DNA from: Kofleriaceae bacterium
Lineage (GTDB): Bacteria; Myxococcota_A; Polyangia; Haliangiales; Haliangiaceae
Assembly: GCA_025357755.1 (NCBI GenBank)
Contig: JANXOP010000374.1
Coordinates: 1 to 64,000, forward strand
Reading direction: 5' to 3'
DNA length: 64,000 bases
Position numbers and translations under genes: made by a program. Of this stretch, positions 8,420 to 17,769 are shown in pieces. The stretch's first letter is position 1; every line of letters starts with the position of its first letter. Below the pieces are notes generated by a model, which was given only the letters and a program-made list of their open reading frames with translations, was not told the origin of the DNA and made no database searches.

Positions 8420-8731
8420 CTACGCTTCGTCGTCAGAGTCTTCGGAAGCGGCAGAGTCGTCGGAGTCTGAGACAGGTGGCTCGGCCAGCATCTTCTCGAG
8501 CCGCCCCGATCGTTCGAGGTTGCGGAGCTCGGTGTACCCGCCGATCGATTGCCCGTTGATGAAGATCTGCGGCACCGTCGATTGGCCGGTCTTGACGCGC
8601 AGCCACGACCGCGTCTGATCATCGCCCGTACAATCGATCTCTTCGAACGCGAGCTTCTTGCCGTTCAACAAGCTCGTGGCCGCGGAGCAGTAGCCGCAGA
8701 GCTCGCGGGTGTAGATCTTGATCTCGGCCAT
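8420..8731 (-). CDS. Glutaredoxin (GrxC-like) with acidic C-terminal tail
   Basis: 103 residues, of which the first 80 form a standard glutaredoxin: IYTRELCGYCSAA with the CGYC dithiol, TVPQIFINGQSIGGYTEL with the cis-Pro and GG glutathione-binding elements. The CGYC variant of CPYC occurs in bacterial Grx. An unusual tail of about 20 residues rich in Asp, Glu and Ser (SDSDDSAASEDSDDEA) follows. It reduces disulfides or glutathionylated proteins in the cytoplasm. The following RmlD-like gene starts 5 nt past its stop. Confidence 0.92.
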   Translation of the reverse strand: MAEIKIYTRELCGYCSAATSLLNGKKLAFEEIDCTGDDQTRSWLRVKTGQSTVPQIFINGQSIGGYTELRNLERSGRLEKMLAEPPVSDSDDSAASEDSDDEA

Positions 8732-8907
8732 GGCGCAGTCTACTTGTCACACTCGAGCCGCGCCACCGTCGACCCAGGGCTGCCTTTACATGCACGCCTC
8801 GAACATCTCGGTGAACCGATCGCGAAACCTCGACTTCGCGGTCGCTTGCAGCCGACTTCTTCACGCTCGAAGCCTACCACCGCGCTCCTCGGGCTCGGTC
8901 GTCGCGA

Positions 8908-9135
8908 TCAACCGAGCGCGGCGGGGCGCGTGCCAGCGTTGAGCGTACCGTGCGGCTGTGTCGACAGGTTCGTGTCGACGAGCGGGGCTTGCTCGGTCGA
9001 AGAGCACGCATTCTTCGTGTCGCCGCAGAGGTTGTACAGGTCCGGAGGCGAGTGCGGCGTGACCGAGGTCGTGGCCGGCTTCACGCAGGCGACCAGACCC
9101 GAGAGCGCGAGGCAGAGGAGGGAGATACGAACCAT
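8908..9135 (-). CDS. Small lipoprotein, unknown function
   Basis: 75 residues from the ATG at 9135: MVRISLLCLALSGLVACVKP, with lipobox LVAC, then a Ser/Thr/Pro-rich stretch and two cysteines (LCGDTKNAC) that could pair. Longer in-frame versions exist but lack a signal-like N-terminus. No family recognised. It is divergent from the lamin-tail lipoprotein at 9280. Confidence 0.6.
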   Translation of the reverse strand: MVRISLLCLALSGLVACVKPATTSVTPHSPPDLYNLCGDTKNACSSTEQAPLVDTNLSTQPHGTLNAGTRPAALG

Positions 9136-9279
9136 GAGGAGGCCCCTATAGACCAGGAGCGCCCAGCCCCGCAAGTCCCCGACTGGACACTCCGAACTGT
9201 GCGCATTTGCACGGTTTGTCGTGTCATTCACGATGTCTTCACGTCATGAAAAAGTCGCGCAACCGAGGTATGACGCCTC

Positions 9280-11007
9280 ATGCGCAGCTCCCTTGTCTTG
9301 CTTCTCGTGTTCGGTCGACTTGTCCTCTTCGCCGGGTGTGGCGACAACCGCGGCGCTCGCGCCACACCTGATGCGAGAGTCAACGCGGACGCGAAGGTCA
9401 CGGCCGATGCGAAGGTCTTCCTCGACGCGCCGCCGAATGTCGGCGACGGCATCGCCGAGGCGAAGGCGGCGGCCGATGGGACGGTGTCGCTCGCGATCAG
9501 CGGCGTCACGGTCACCTACGTCAAGCCGTTGGTCGTCGGTGCTTCGGCGACCAACGATCCGGCTGGCTTCACGATCCAGAGCGCCAAGACCGGGCCCGCA
9601 CTGTTCGTCGCGGTGGACCCCTCGACGCTGACGCCGGCGCTCGTCAAAGGCGACGTGGTCGACTTCACGATCACGACGCTCGCGACGGTCGGCGGTCAAA
9701 AGCGGGCCACCGCAATCTCGGGCGTGACGCGGACCGCGCAGGGCGCGGATGTCACCGCGCTCGCCACGGATGTCACGACCGCGACCGACCTCGTCACGGC
9801 GCTCTCGAGCTATGACAGCAAGGTCCTCAGCTTCACGGGTACGTTCGACGACGATGTCGGCACCAGTGGCGCGATGTTCTCGAAGTTCACGCTCGATACG
9901 ACCGGGATCACCGGCAACACCGCGCTGCAGTTTCGCATCCCGACGACGCTCGTCACCACGCAGACGATGACCGTCGCGTGCGTCGTCGCGGCGACCGCGG
10001 TCCCGATGGGTCGCTTCAATGCGATCGCCGAGATCCAGGCCTTCAGCGCCTCGGACTTCACGCTGACCTGCAAGCCGGTCGCGCGCAAAGCGGTCGCCGG
10101 CTCGGCGACGTCGCTCGCGGTCACGTTCTCGCGCACGATCGATCCGACCTCGATCACGGCCGATGCCTCGCAGTTCCATGTCACGGGGCTCACACTCTCG
10201 GCCCCCGTGGTGCTCGGCATGACCGTCACGCTGACCACGACCGCGCAGACCGCGCAGGCGCCGTACACGCTCACCGTGGATCCCGGGATCAAGGACGCCC
10301 AGATGAACGTCTCGACCGCGACCGCGACCACGACGTTCACCGGCTACGCCGCTCCGGCAAGCGTCAGGATCAACGAGCTCAACGCGAACATCACGGGCGG
10401 TTGCGACCTCGTCGAGCTGCGCGTGACGAACGCGGGTCAGCTCGGCAGCTTCAAGCTCGACGAGCGCGATGCCACGGTCTACACGTTCCCCGCTGACTTC
10501 CTCGTCGCCAAGAACGACTTCGTGCTCGTCCACTTCAACAGCGCGAGCGTGACGTGCAATCCGGGCGGCGCGACGACCGAGACCGCGATCAATGGCCAGC
10601 TCGCCGCGACCTACGCCGGCAATGTCGACACGGCCTACGACTACTGGATCGCCGACACCGGCATCACCTCGACCGACAACGTGATCACGCTGCTCGATCC
10701 CACCGGTGCGATCGCGGACGTGGTGTTCCTCGACGACGCGACCCCGAGCGAAGGCATGGCGACGGCAACGGCCGCTTCGGCCGCGGGCGCGGCGAACGCC
10801 TGGCTGCCTGCCCAAGCGACCTACACGAGCGCCGAGTTCTCGAACGCCGCCGTCAAGAACCTCGGCGGCACGGGGACCGCGCAGGCCGGCACCTCGATCC
10901 AGCGCGTCAACGACGTCGACACGAATGCGGCGGTGGACTGGACGACCGGCGCCGGTGTCGCCTCGACATGGGGCGCGCTCAACGCGGGCCAAGCCGTCAT
11001 CCCCTGA
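9280..11007 (+). CDS. Lipoprotein with Ig-like and lamin-tail (LTD) domains
   Basis: 575 residues. The signal ends at the lipobox LFAGC, followed by an Asp/Ala linker (ADAKVTADAKVFLDA). Residues 45-250 are beta-rich and resemble OB-fold/DUF5689-like exported domains. Residues about 265-360 look like a bacterial Ig-like domain (SLAVTFSRTIDPTSIT...). From about 365, VRINELNANITGGCDLVELR starts a lamin-tail domain. Such proteins are common on myxobacterial surfaces, where LTD modules are thought to bind partners or nucleic acid. It is probably cell-surface exposed; function unknown. Confidence 0.75.
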   Translation: MRSSLVLLLVFGRLVLFAGCGDNRGARATPDARVNADAKVTADAKVFLDAPPNVGDGIAEAKAAADGTVSLAISGVTVTYVKPLVVGASATNDPAGFTIQSAKTGPALFVAVDPSTLTPALVKGDVVDFTITTLATVGGQKRATAISGVTRTAQGADVTALATDVTTATDLVTALSSYDSKVLSFTGTFDDDVGTSGAMFSKFTLDTTGITGNTALQFRIPTTLVTTQTMTVACVVAATAVPMGRFNAIAEIQAFSASDFTLTCKPVARKAVAGSATSLAVTFSRTIDPTSITADASQFHVTGLTLSAPVVLGMTVTLTTTAQTAQAPYTLTVDPGIKDAQMNVSTATATTTFTGYAAPASVRINELNANITGGCDLVELRVTNAGQLGSFKLDERDATVYTFPADFLVAKNDFVLVHFNSASVTCNPGGATTETAINGQLAATYAGNVDTAYDYWIADTGITSTDNVITLLDPTGAIADVVFLDDATPSEGMATATAASAAGAANAWLPAQATYTSAEFSNAAVKNLGGTGTAQAGTSIQRVNDVDTNAAVDWTTGAGVASTWGALNAGQAVIP

Positions 11008-11038
11008 GCAGGGCCTTGAGGTAGGCTGCGCGGCAGTC

Positions 11039-12115
11039 ATGACCGCCAGCATCGCGTCTCGGGCTCGCATTCTCACGGGTGATACACCGACCGGTCGCTT
11101 GCACCTCGGCCACTGGGTCGGCTCGCTCGAGAACCGCGTCCGGCTCCAGGATCAGTACGACTGCTACTTCCTGATCGCGAACATGCACGCGTACACCACG
11201 CGCGCCGAGAAGGCCGTGGATGTTCGCCGCGACACGCTCGAGATCGCGAAGGACTGGCTCTCGGTCGGCATCGATCCCGAACGCTCGACGCTCGTGCTCC
11301 AGACCGAGATTCCGGCGATCGCCGAGCTGTCCTGGTACTTCGCGATGCTGTTGCCGTTCAACCGCGTCATGCGCAACCCGACCCTGAAGGCCGAGATCGA
11401 GGCCAAGGACCTCGGCGATCACTACAGCTTCGGCTTCCCGCTCTACGCGGTCGGCCAGTGCGCCGACATCCTCGCGTTCCGCGCCGAGCTCGTGCCGGTC
11501 GGCGAAGATCAGAAGGCGCACATCGAGATGTGTCGCGAGGTCGCGCGTAGCTTCAACCGGATCTACAGCGGAGTCGATCCGACCACGAAGGACGACGACG
11601 CCGTCGCGAACGGGGGCGTGTTCCCGATCCCGAGTGCGCTGCTCGGTCGGATCTCGAGGCTGATCGGCACCGACGGCAAGCACAAGATGTCGAAGAGCCT
11701 CGATAACGCGATCTTCCTGTCCGACGACACCGCGACGATCCTCAAGAAGACCAAGAAGGTCGTCACCGGTCGCCAGTCCGCCACCGATCCGGGCGTGATC
11801 GAGAACAACGCGCTGTTCCAGTACGCCCGTGCGTTCATGACCGACACCGCGCGCTACGCGGAGCTCGAGACGCTCTACACTGCCGGTCAGATCGGCGATG
11901 GCGACGTGAAGAAGGAGGTCGCCGGCGCGATCGATACGTTCCTCGCGCCGATCCGAGAGCGCCGCGCTGGCTTCGAAGGCACCCAGGGCGATGCGCGCAT
12001 CCTCGAGATCCTGCGCGAGCACACATCGCGCGCGAATGCGGTCGCCGAGGAGACCCTGCGAATGGCGAAGGCCGCGATGAAGCTCGACTACGGCGCTCGA
12101 ACGATCTCGTTCTAG
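11039..12115 (+). CDS. trpS: Tryptophanyl-tRNA synthetase
   Basis: 358 residues from the ATG at 11039. The class I signature GDTPTGRLHLGHWVGSLENR carries the HIGH-type motif (HLGH), and KHKMSKSLDNAIFLS carries KMSKS. It charges tRNA-Trp in the cytoplasm. The length is typical of bacterial TrpS, with no extra domains. It starts 31 nt after the lamin-tail gene and is followed by the desaturase, with no clear promoter between. Confidence 0.96.
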   Translation: MTASIASRARILTGDTPTGRLHLGHWVGSLENRVRLQDQYDCYFLIANMHAYTTRAEKAVDVRRDTLEIAKDWLSVGIDPERSTLVLQTEIPAIAELSWYFAMLLPFNRVMRNPTLKAEIEAKDLGDHYSFGFPLYAVGQCADILAFRAELVPVGEDQKAHIEMCREVARSFNRIYSGVDPTTKDDDAVANGGVFPIPSALLGRISRLIGTDGKHKMSKSLDNAIFLSDDTATILKKTKKVVTGRQSATDPGVIENNALFQYARAFMTDTARYAELETLYTAGQIGDGDVKKEVAGAIDTFLAPIRERRAGFEGTQGDARILEILREHTSRANAVAEETLRMAKAAMKLDYGARTISF

Positions 12116-12195
12116 GGGGGCGATAGCTGCGTCCGCACGCCACACCCTGCACCCGCGTGGTTCTGTTAGTTCGATGACCGGATTGTGGCTGGCGC

Positions 12196-12213
12196 ACCCC
12201 CTGAAAATGGGGT
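12196..12213 (+). promoter_or_regulatory. Hairpin just upstream of the desaturase start
   Basis: ACCCC (12196-12200) pairs with GGGGT (12209-12213) across an 8-nt AT-rich loop, 12 nt before the desaturase ATG. A 5-bp GC stem this close could influence ribosome access; no protein operator is recognised. Confidence 0.25.
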
Positions 12214-12225
12214 CATCTGCACGCG

Positions 12226-13311
12226 ATGGCCGAGCACTTCATCGGGGACGTCCCCCTCTATCCACGGTCCCACTACGTGGCAGAGCTACGGCCCGAGATC
12301 CCGGAGGCGGCATATGCCCCCGCCCGCTCTCGGCTGCTCTTGGTTCCGCTGTACCTCGCGATCGTCGTGCTCGGTGGCTTGTCGATCGCGCTCGGTTGGG
12401 CACCCTGGCCGACCTGGCCGGTGATAGCGATCGTGATGGGCATCGCGTTTTCCTGCCAGACCTTCATCACGCACGAGGGGCTGCACGGCGGCATCACGCG
12501 CAACAAGACGCTCCAGAACCTCCAGGCGTACATCGGCTTTCTACCGTTCATGCTCGCACCGCGGATCTGGGTCGCCTGGCACAACCAGACCCACCACGCG
12601 ATCACGAACCAGCCCGGTGATCCGGATGCGTTTCCCACGCTCGAGACCTACAACTCCGATGCGAACGCGAAGCTCGCGGTCGATGTCTTCGCGGTCGGGC
12701 CGCGCCGCCTGCGTGGCCTGCTCACGTTCCTGTTCGGCTTCACGATCCAGTCGGCCCACCAGACCCACAGCATGAAGAAGTTCAAGTACGCGAGCGGCGG
12801 CACGTTCGCGCTCGCCGCGGTCGAGACCGCGATCTATGTCGGGTTCTGGATCGCGCTCGCGTTCGTCGTCGGCATCGTGCCGTGGCTGTTCATGTGCGTG
12901 ATCCCGATGATGGTCGCGAACATCTTCGTGATGTCGTTCATCCTCACGAACCACTCGCTCAGCCCGTTCATCCCGATCAACGATCCGTTGATCACGGGCC
13001 TCTCGGTCACCGTGCCGAAGTTCGTCGATCGGATCACGCTGAACTTCGGCTTCCACACCGAGCACCACTTGTTCCCTGCGATGAGCTCGCGCCACGCACA
13101 CTTGATTCGCAAGCTCTGTATCGAGCACTGGCCCGAGCGCTATCAGTCGATGCCGCTCGTCACCGCACTGTTCGAGCTCAATCGCACCGCGCGCGTCTAC
13201 AAGGACGCAGTCACGCTCTACGACCCGGACACGAAGCAGTCTTGGCCCGCGATCCTGCCCCGCGCAGCGCAACGCGCCGGAAGCGTCGCGGAACACCAGC
13301 CTGCTGCCTGA
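12226..13311 (+). CDS. Membrane fatty-acid desaturase (di-iron, histidine-box type)
   Basis: 361 residues. The three histidine boxes that hold the two irons are intact: HEGLHGG (HxxxH), WHNQTHHA (HxxHH) and HTEHHLFP (HxxHH). Four hydrophobic segments lie in two pairs, after the N-terminal 40 residues and around residues 190-250, as in the integral-membrane desaturase/hydroxylase superfamily. It would introduce a double bond (or a hydroxyl group) into an acyl chain, using electrons from a carrier not encoded nearby. The C-terminal 40 residues are polar. Confidence 0.92.
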   Translation: MAEHFIGDVPLYPRSHYVAELRPEIPEAAYAPARSRLLLVPLYLAIVVLGGLSIALGWAPWPTWPVIAIVMGIAFSCQTFITHEGLHGGITRNKTLQNLQAYIGFLPFMLAPRIWVAWHNQTHHAITNQPGDPDAFPTLETYNSDANAKLAVDVFAVGPRRLRGLLTFLFGFTIQSAHQTHSMKKFKYASGGTFALAAVETAIYVGFWIALAFVVGIVPWLFMCVIPMMVANIFVMSFILTNHSLSPFIPINDPLITGLSVTVPKFVDRITLNFGFHTEHHLFPAMSSRHAHLIRKLCIEHWPERYQSMPLVTALFELNRTARVYKDAVTLYDPDTKQSWPAILPRAAQRAGSVAEHQPAA

Positions 13312-13324
13312 TATAGTGGGCGCC

Positions 13325-14149
13325 ATGCGCCCCCTCCTCGTCGTGATGTTGCTCGCCGCGCCGGCGCTCGCGGATTCGCGTACCCGAGAGCTCGCGACGG
13401 GCTACACGAAGGAGCTGACCGCCTGCAAGCGCAGCGCGGAGGGCGTCCTGAAGGTCACGACCGGCGCACAGCAGCTCGTCGAAGGCGGTGCCAAGGAATA
13501 CGCCGCGGACCTCGACGCGCTCCACACCGGCCTCGATCAGGTCAACGCGTACTGTGGCGAGCTCGATGCGACGCTGCAACTGATCGCGGATCCGAACGTC
13601 GCATACAAGCCGCTCGAGCATCAGCTCGACGACCACGACAACAAGATCCGGAAGCTCCGCGCGAGTAGCAAGAAGGCGCTCGAGACGCTAGGCCCCGTGA
13701 TCGGCAAGCTCGTGCCTGCGATCAATGCGCGCGTCGGCACGCCGGAGCCGAGTACGAAGCACACGCCGATCAAGTTCCCTTCGGGCCGGTCGATCGATGC
13801 ACCGGCCCTGCCCGGCTCGTGGAAGGTGTCGGGATCGAGCGCGACGGACACGGTCGAATATGCCGAGGGCAAGGCGAGCTCCACCATCAGCGTCCAGGCG
13901 ATCGTCGGCACGTGCGCAGATCAGAAGAAAGCGATCGCGAGCTGGTCGGTCGATGAACCGCGCACCGATGGCACCAAGGACCTCACCTGGTATGTCGGGT
14001 ACGCGCGCGATGCGCGACGCGTGCGAATGGCGTGTCGCGATGGCAAGGGCGGATCGGTCGTCGGTAAGATCGATGATCCCGAGGCCGCGAAGTGGCCGCA
14101 GCTCGAGGTCGTGTTGACCGGGATGATCGCGGCGCGCGAGCCTAAATGA
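13325..14149 (+). CDS. Secreted protein of unknown function
   Basis: 274 residues from the ATG at 13325, which starts a good signal peptide (MRPLLVVMLLAAPALADSRT). The N-terminal half is helical with two cysteines; the C-terminal half is beta-rich (KASSTISVQAIVGTC...). No family recognised. Its TGA overlaps the ATG of the alpha/beta hydrolase gene (ATGA), so the two are co-transcribed and translationally coupled. Confidence 0.75.
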   Translation: MRPLLVVMLLAAPALADSRTRELATGYTKELTACKRSAEGVLKVTTGAQQLVEGGAKEYAADLDALHTGLDQVNAYCGELDATLQLIADPNVAYKPLEHQLDDHDNKIRKLRASSKKALETLGPVIGKLVPAINARVGTPEPSTKHTPIKFPSGRSIDAPALPGSWKVSGSSATDTVEYAEGKASSTISVQAIVGTCADQKKAIASWSVDEPRTDGTKDLTWYVGYARDARRVRMACRDGKGGSVVGKIDDPEAAKWPQLEVVLTGMIAAREPK

Positions 14150-15231
14150 TGATCCGGATCGCAGGGGTGCTCGCTCTGGTCGCGTGTGGCACACCCTCGG
14201 TGCCGCCCGACCGCACCGTCGAAGTCGCCGGGACCTACAGCGTCGGATCGACCCGGTTCGTGGTGAGCGACACCGCGCGCGGCCGCGACCTCGTCGCGCA
14301 AGCGTGGTTCCCGAGCACGACCCCCGCGAGGGACACCCCGGTCGAGATGCTCGAGACCTCCCCGATCGCGGTGCAATACACCCAGCTGCTCGCGACCGCG
14401 CCCGCTAATTGCCCGAGCCACACGCTGCCGATCGCGCTCGACGGTGCCGCGGTCGCCGGAATCTTTCCGCTCGTCTTGATCTCGCATTGTCACGCGTGCA
14501 CGCGGCTCTCTAATGCGACGACCGCGATCCGGCTCGCGAGCCACGGTTTCGTCGTCGTGTCGGTCGAGCATCTCGGCGATACGCTGTGGGAACACCTCGC
14601 GGGCAGCGACGCCGACCTCGATGCCCAGGAGCTCGAGGTTCGCACGGCAGATCTCCGCGCGGCGCTCGATCAAGTCGTGGCCGGGGGCACGCCGATCAGC
14701 GCCATGGCGGATCTCGAGCACGTCGGCGTGCTCGGGCACAGCTTCGGTGCGGTGACCGCAGGTCGCGTCGCGCAGCTCGACGCGCGCGTCTCGGCCGCGG
14801 CCGCGCTGTGCGCCCCGATGGAGAATCCGCTGACGCCCGGCGTGATGATCGCGGCGCTGAAGGTGCCGCTGATGTTCGTGGTCGCGGAGCAAGACAACAG
14901 CATCACCGAGCTCGGCAACAACTTGATCCGGATGAACTACACCGCCGCGACGGTGCCCGCGTACAAGATCGAAGTGCCCGATGCCGGCCACTGGTCGGTC
15001 TCGGATCTCGACGGGCTCGCACCGATCTTTGCGCCAGGATGCGGCGCTGCGACGCGCCAGACCGATGGCTTACCGTTCACGTACCTCGATCCGGAGACCG
15101 GTCGGAACATCGCCGCCGCGTACGCGGTCGCGTTCTTCGAGGCAACGCTGCAGTCCGATGCGGGCGCGCAGGCCTATCTCGAAGCGGCGAGCCCGACCTT
15201 CGGCGTCGCGTTGGACGTTCAACATCACTAA
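14146..15231 (+). CDS. Alpha/beta-hydrolase lipoprotein (PAF-acetylhydrolase/dienelactone hydrolase-like)
   Basis: 361 residues from the ATG at 14146 (14149 is equally possible). The start MMIRIAGVLALVACGT contains a lipobox. The nucleophile elbow is GHSFGAVTAG, preceded by an oxyanion strand FPLVLISHCHAC; an Asp after MFVVAEQD and the His of DAGHWSV complete a plausible triad. The pattern resembles bacterial PAF-acetylhydrolase-like esterases. It likely hydrolyses an ester outside the cytoplasm. Its TAA overlaps the stop of the convergent AraC regulator (15228-15231). Confidence 0.82.
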   Translation: MMIRIAGVLALVACGTPSVPPDRTVEVAGTYSVGSTRFVVSDTARGRDLVAQAWFPSTTPARDTPVEMLETSPIAVQYTQLLATAPANCPSHTLPIALDGAAVAGIFPLVLISHCHACTRLSNATTAIRLASHGFVVVSVEHLGDTLWEHLAGSDADLDAQELEVRTADLRAALDQVVAGGTPISAMADLEHVGVLGHSFGAVTAGRVAQLDARVSAAAALCAPMENPLTPGVMIAALKVPLMFVVAEQDNSITELGNNLIRMNYTAATVPAYKIEVPDAGHWSVSDLDGLAPIFAPGCGAATRQTDGLPFTYLDPETGRNIAAAYAVAFFEATLQSDAGAQAYLEAASPTFGVALDVQHH

Positions 15232-16223
15232 CGACTACGCAGCCGGTACGCGATCGGCGTCGAGCCTGTCCACTTGCGGAACGCGCGCGTGAAGTTCGGC
15301 AGCTCGGTGTAACCGAGCTTGGCCGCGACCTCGCCGATCGAGAGTGCGCGATTGTCGACGAGCAGCAGTGCACGCTGGCGACGGAGGTCATCGCGGATCT
15401 TCGAGAACGTGGTGCCTTGCTCCGCGAGCCGCCGCTTCAAGGTGCGGGTCGACAGGTGCATCGTCTTGGCGACCTCGAGAAGCGTGGTCGCGGCATCGCG
15501 CTCGAGCGCCGCGCGGATCCGGGTGCCGAGCTCGCCATCGCTGGTCGAAGCGAGCTCGCGTTCGCACTGCTCGATCGCGAGCCGGGTCGCAACGGTATCT
15601 GCATTGCGCAGCTTCATCGCGAGCAGCTTCGAGGGAAACACGAGGCGATGCGCCGGCCGATCGAAGCGCATGCGCTCCACCGTCGGCGCCAAAATCCGAG
15701 CTGGCGCGGGAAACGCGCACTCCGCATAACCTTCTGGAGCGTGGCCCGTGAGCTCGGTGCCGAGCTGCCAGATCCCGACGAGCAGTGCGAGCACCACGAG
15801 CTCGCGCAGGGCTCCGAGGTCGACGCGCTCGGAGATCACGAGCGATGCGGTCTCGGCTTCGACCACGAGCGCGAGCTCGATCGCCGACGTGCGGATCGAC
15901 GAGAACCGGACCGCGAGCTCGAGCGCATCGCGCACCGTGTTCGCGGTCATGGCGGCAAAGCCGAGGAAGCCGTGCGACGACACCCGCATCCGCAGGCCGA
16001 GGTGCACGCCGAGGGCGGGCTCGCCGGTGAGCTGCGTCGCACGAGCGACCACCGCTTCACACACGCGGAGCGGCACGCGCGTCGTCGGATCGGCGAGCTG
16101 CTCGAGCGAGAGCGGCAAGCCGGCGAGCACGGCCTCGGGCGAGACCTTCCAGGTCCTGACGAGGTCGAGCAGATCGCGTAGATACGCGCCTGGGAGCTCG
16201 TAGACCTGTTTCATCTTGGTCAC
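15228..16223 (-). CDS. AraC-family regulator with arabinose-binding-like N-terminal domain (OruR type)
   Basis: 331 residues. Residues 20-205 match the AraC N-terminal domain of the OruR/ArgR-like group (SSHGFLGFAAMTANTVRDAL, and so on). The C-terminal 95 residues carry two helix-turn-helix units: EVAKTMHLSTRTLKRRLAEQ, then SIGEVAAKLGYTELPNFTRA, ending FRKWTGSTPIAYR, the AraC signature. It is divergent from the metal-dependent hydrolase gene with 71 bp between the starts and is therefore the likely regulator of that gene. The ligand is unknown. Confidence 0.92.
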   Translation of the reverse strand: MTKMKQVYELPGAYLRDLLDLVRTWKVSPEAVLAGLPLSLEQLADPTTRVPLRVCEAVVARATQLTGEPALGVHLGLRMRVSSHGFLGFAAMTANTVRDALELAVRFSSIRTSAIELALVVEAETASLVISERVDLGALRELVVLALLVGIWQLGTELTGHAPEGYAECAFPAPARILAPTVERMRFDRPAHRLVFPSKLLAMKLRNADTVATRLAIEQCERELASTSDGELGTRIRAALERDAATTLLEVAKTMHLSTRTLKRRLAEQGTTFSKIRDDLRRQRALLLVDNRALSIGEVAAKLGYTELPNFTRAFRKWTGSTPIAYRLRSR

Positions 16224-16294
16224 TGGCCCCAGATGATAACTCCTCAGCCTCCCGAGACCTACGGCTGTATCGCGTTCGCTCCCATGATCGAGCC

Positions 16295-17122
16295 ATGGAC
16301 ATTCCCCGCCGCAACGTCGAGCTCGCGTTCGATCCGGCGACCGTGCCTCGCGATTGGGTCAACGACGACGCCTACGAGACCACGTTCATGGCCGCGCTCT
16401 CGCTCCTGTTCCCCGAGGGCGAACAGTTCTTCGTCCGCGCGGTGAAAGCGCTCCAGGACCGCGTGACTGATCCAGCGCTCGCAAAGGCTGTGACCGGGTT
16501 CATCGGTCAAGAAGCGATGCACGGGCGCGAGCACCGCATGTTCAACGACATGCTGGTCGCCCACGGCTTCACCGAAGCGCCCGCGATCGATGCGAAGCTC
16601 GAGCGCTTCCTGCATCGCGTTCGGAAGACGCTCTCGCCGCACCAGCAGCTCGCGGTGACCTGTGCGCTCGAGCACTTCACCGCGATCCTCGCGGAGCAGC
16701 TCCTCGGTGATCCGCATCAGCGCGATCGCATTCACGCCAGCGTCAAGCCCTTGTGGATGTGGCACGCCATGGAGGAGAGCGAGCACAAGGCGGTTGCCTT
16801 CGACGTCTATCGCGAGGCGAACGGCACGTACTCGACCCGCGCGTCGATGATGCTACTCACGACGGTGGTGTTCTTCGCGGTCCAGTTCGCCGCGCACGTC
16901 AAGCTCATGCAGACCCGCGGCATCCTCGACAAGCCATGGAGATGGGCGCGCGGCTTCACGCGGCTCTATCTGTACCCGGCACTCCTGCCGCGGCTTCTGC
17001 CTTCGTACCTCGCGTACTTCAAGCCGAGCTTTCACCCGAACGAGCGGGATACGACCGCCCTCCTCGCAGAGTGGCGCGAGAAGCTGTTCGGCCCGCAGGG
17101 CTGGATCGAGCTCGCGGCTTAG
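16295..17122 (+). CDS. Predicted metal-dependent hydrolase (PF10118-type, ferritin-like di-metal)
   Basis: 275 residues. The conserved acidic/histidine set is visible: FPEGEQFF, IGQEAMHGREHRMFN, CALEHFTAI and WHAMEESEHKAVAFD. This is the arrangement of the COG3687/PF10118 metal-dependent hydrolases, whose helices resemble di-iron ferritin-like proteins. The C-terminal third holds a hydrophobic segment (MMLLTTVVFFAVQFAAHV). Substrate unknown. The divergent AraC gene shares the upstream region, pointing to inducer-dependent control. Confidence 0.85.
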   Translation: MDIPRRNVELAFDPATVPRDWVNDDAYETTFMAALSLLFPEGEQFFVRAVKALQDRVTDPALAKAVTGFIGQEAMHGREHRMFNDMLVAHGFTEAPAIDAKLERFLHRVRKTLSPHQQLAVTCALEHFTAILAEQLLGDPHQRDRIHASVKPLWMWHAMEESEHKAVAFDVYREANGTYSTRASMMLLTTVVFFAVQFAAHVKLMQTRGILDKPWRWARGFTRLYLYPALLPRLLPSYLAYFKPSFHPNERDTTALLAEWREKLFGPQGWIELAA

Positions 17123-17126
17123 TTAG

Positions 17127-17360
17127 TTAGGTCCGGCCGATGACGCGGCGAACGTTCTCGATCGTCCGAGAGAGCCAGGACTTCGGGCCGTTCTTGCCCT
17201 CGCGCTCGGCGCGCGCAGCGGCGAGCGGCTGGGTCTCTACGAAGTTCGCCGCGCTCCTCGCGGCAGCGTCGACCTTGCCGCCCTTGATGAAATCGCGAAC
17301 GTCATTGTTGTAGCGGTTCGCCGAGACCTTGTCGCCTTCGCCTTGATTCTGGTTGCTCAT
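17127..17360 (-). CDS. Small conserved hypothetical protein
   Basis: 77 residues, charged and helical, with an ANRYNNDVRDFIKGGKVDAA segment and a C-terminal basic helix (RTIENVRRVIGR). Proteins of this type appear as short uncharacterised genes in proteobacteria. No function can be assigned. It converges on the preceding hydrolase gene, with 4 bp between their ends. Confidence 0.65.
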   Translation of the reverse strand: MSNQNQGEGDKVSANRYNNDVRDFIKGGKVDAAARSAANFVETQPLAAARAEREGKNGPKSWLSRTIENVRRVIGRT

Positions 17361-17397
17361 GCGAAAACTTAGAGCATTCGCTGTGCCATGCGAATTT

Positions 17398-17769
17398 CTA
17401 GCGCTTGTCGCGTTTCGTGAACCAGTAGGCCCACGCGATCAGCACCACCTGCAACGGCAGCCGTGCCCACAGCGCCCACTGAGGCACGGGCTTGTCACCG
17501 AGCGGCAGGTGATTGAGCGCCATGTTGAGGTTCGCGGGGAACACCGCGACGAACAGCGCGATCAAGCCCCACGCCGCGAGCCGGCGCGTTTGCGGCAGAA
17601 TCAACCCGAGCCCGCCGAGGATCTCGGCAACACCGGAGAGCTGGACGAGCAACGCGTGCGCGGGCAACGCGTCCGGCATCATCCCGAGGTACGGCGCCGG
17701 GTTGTAGAAGTGGTTGATGCCTGCGATGACCATCACGACGGTCAGCACCCATCGCAGGATCGTCTTCAT
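17398..17769 (-). CDS. DoxX-family small membrane protein
   Basis: 123 residues from the ATG at 17769. Four hydrophobic segments: ILRWVLTVVMVIAGINHF, HALLVQLSGVAEILGGLGLI, AAWGLIALFVAVFPANLNMA and LPLQVVLIAWAYWF. The NHFYNPAPYLGMMPDALP loop after the first segment is characteristic of DoxX-like proteins. Some family members take part in membrane thiol or quinone redox; the role here is unknown. The ATG overlaps the TGA of a short upstream frame (TGATG), suggesting coupling. Confidence 0.85.
   Translation of the reverse strand: MKTILRWVLTVVMVIAGINHFYNPAPYLGMMPDALPAHALLVQLSGVAEILGGLGLILPQTRRLAAWGLIALFVAVFPANLNMALNHLPLGDKPVPQWALWARLPLQVVLIAWAYWFTKRDKR

Noticed and set aside
8732-8907. Small reading frames between the glutaredoxin gene and the lipoprotein gene
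   Set aside because: They lack a plausible start, composition or known family; the gap is only 176 bp.
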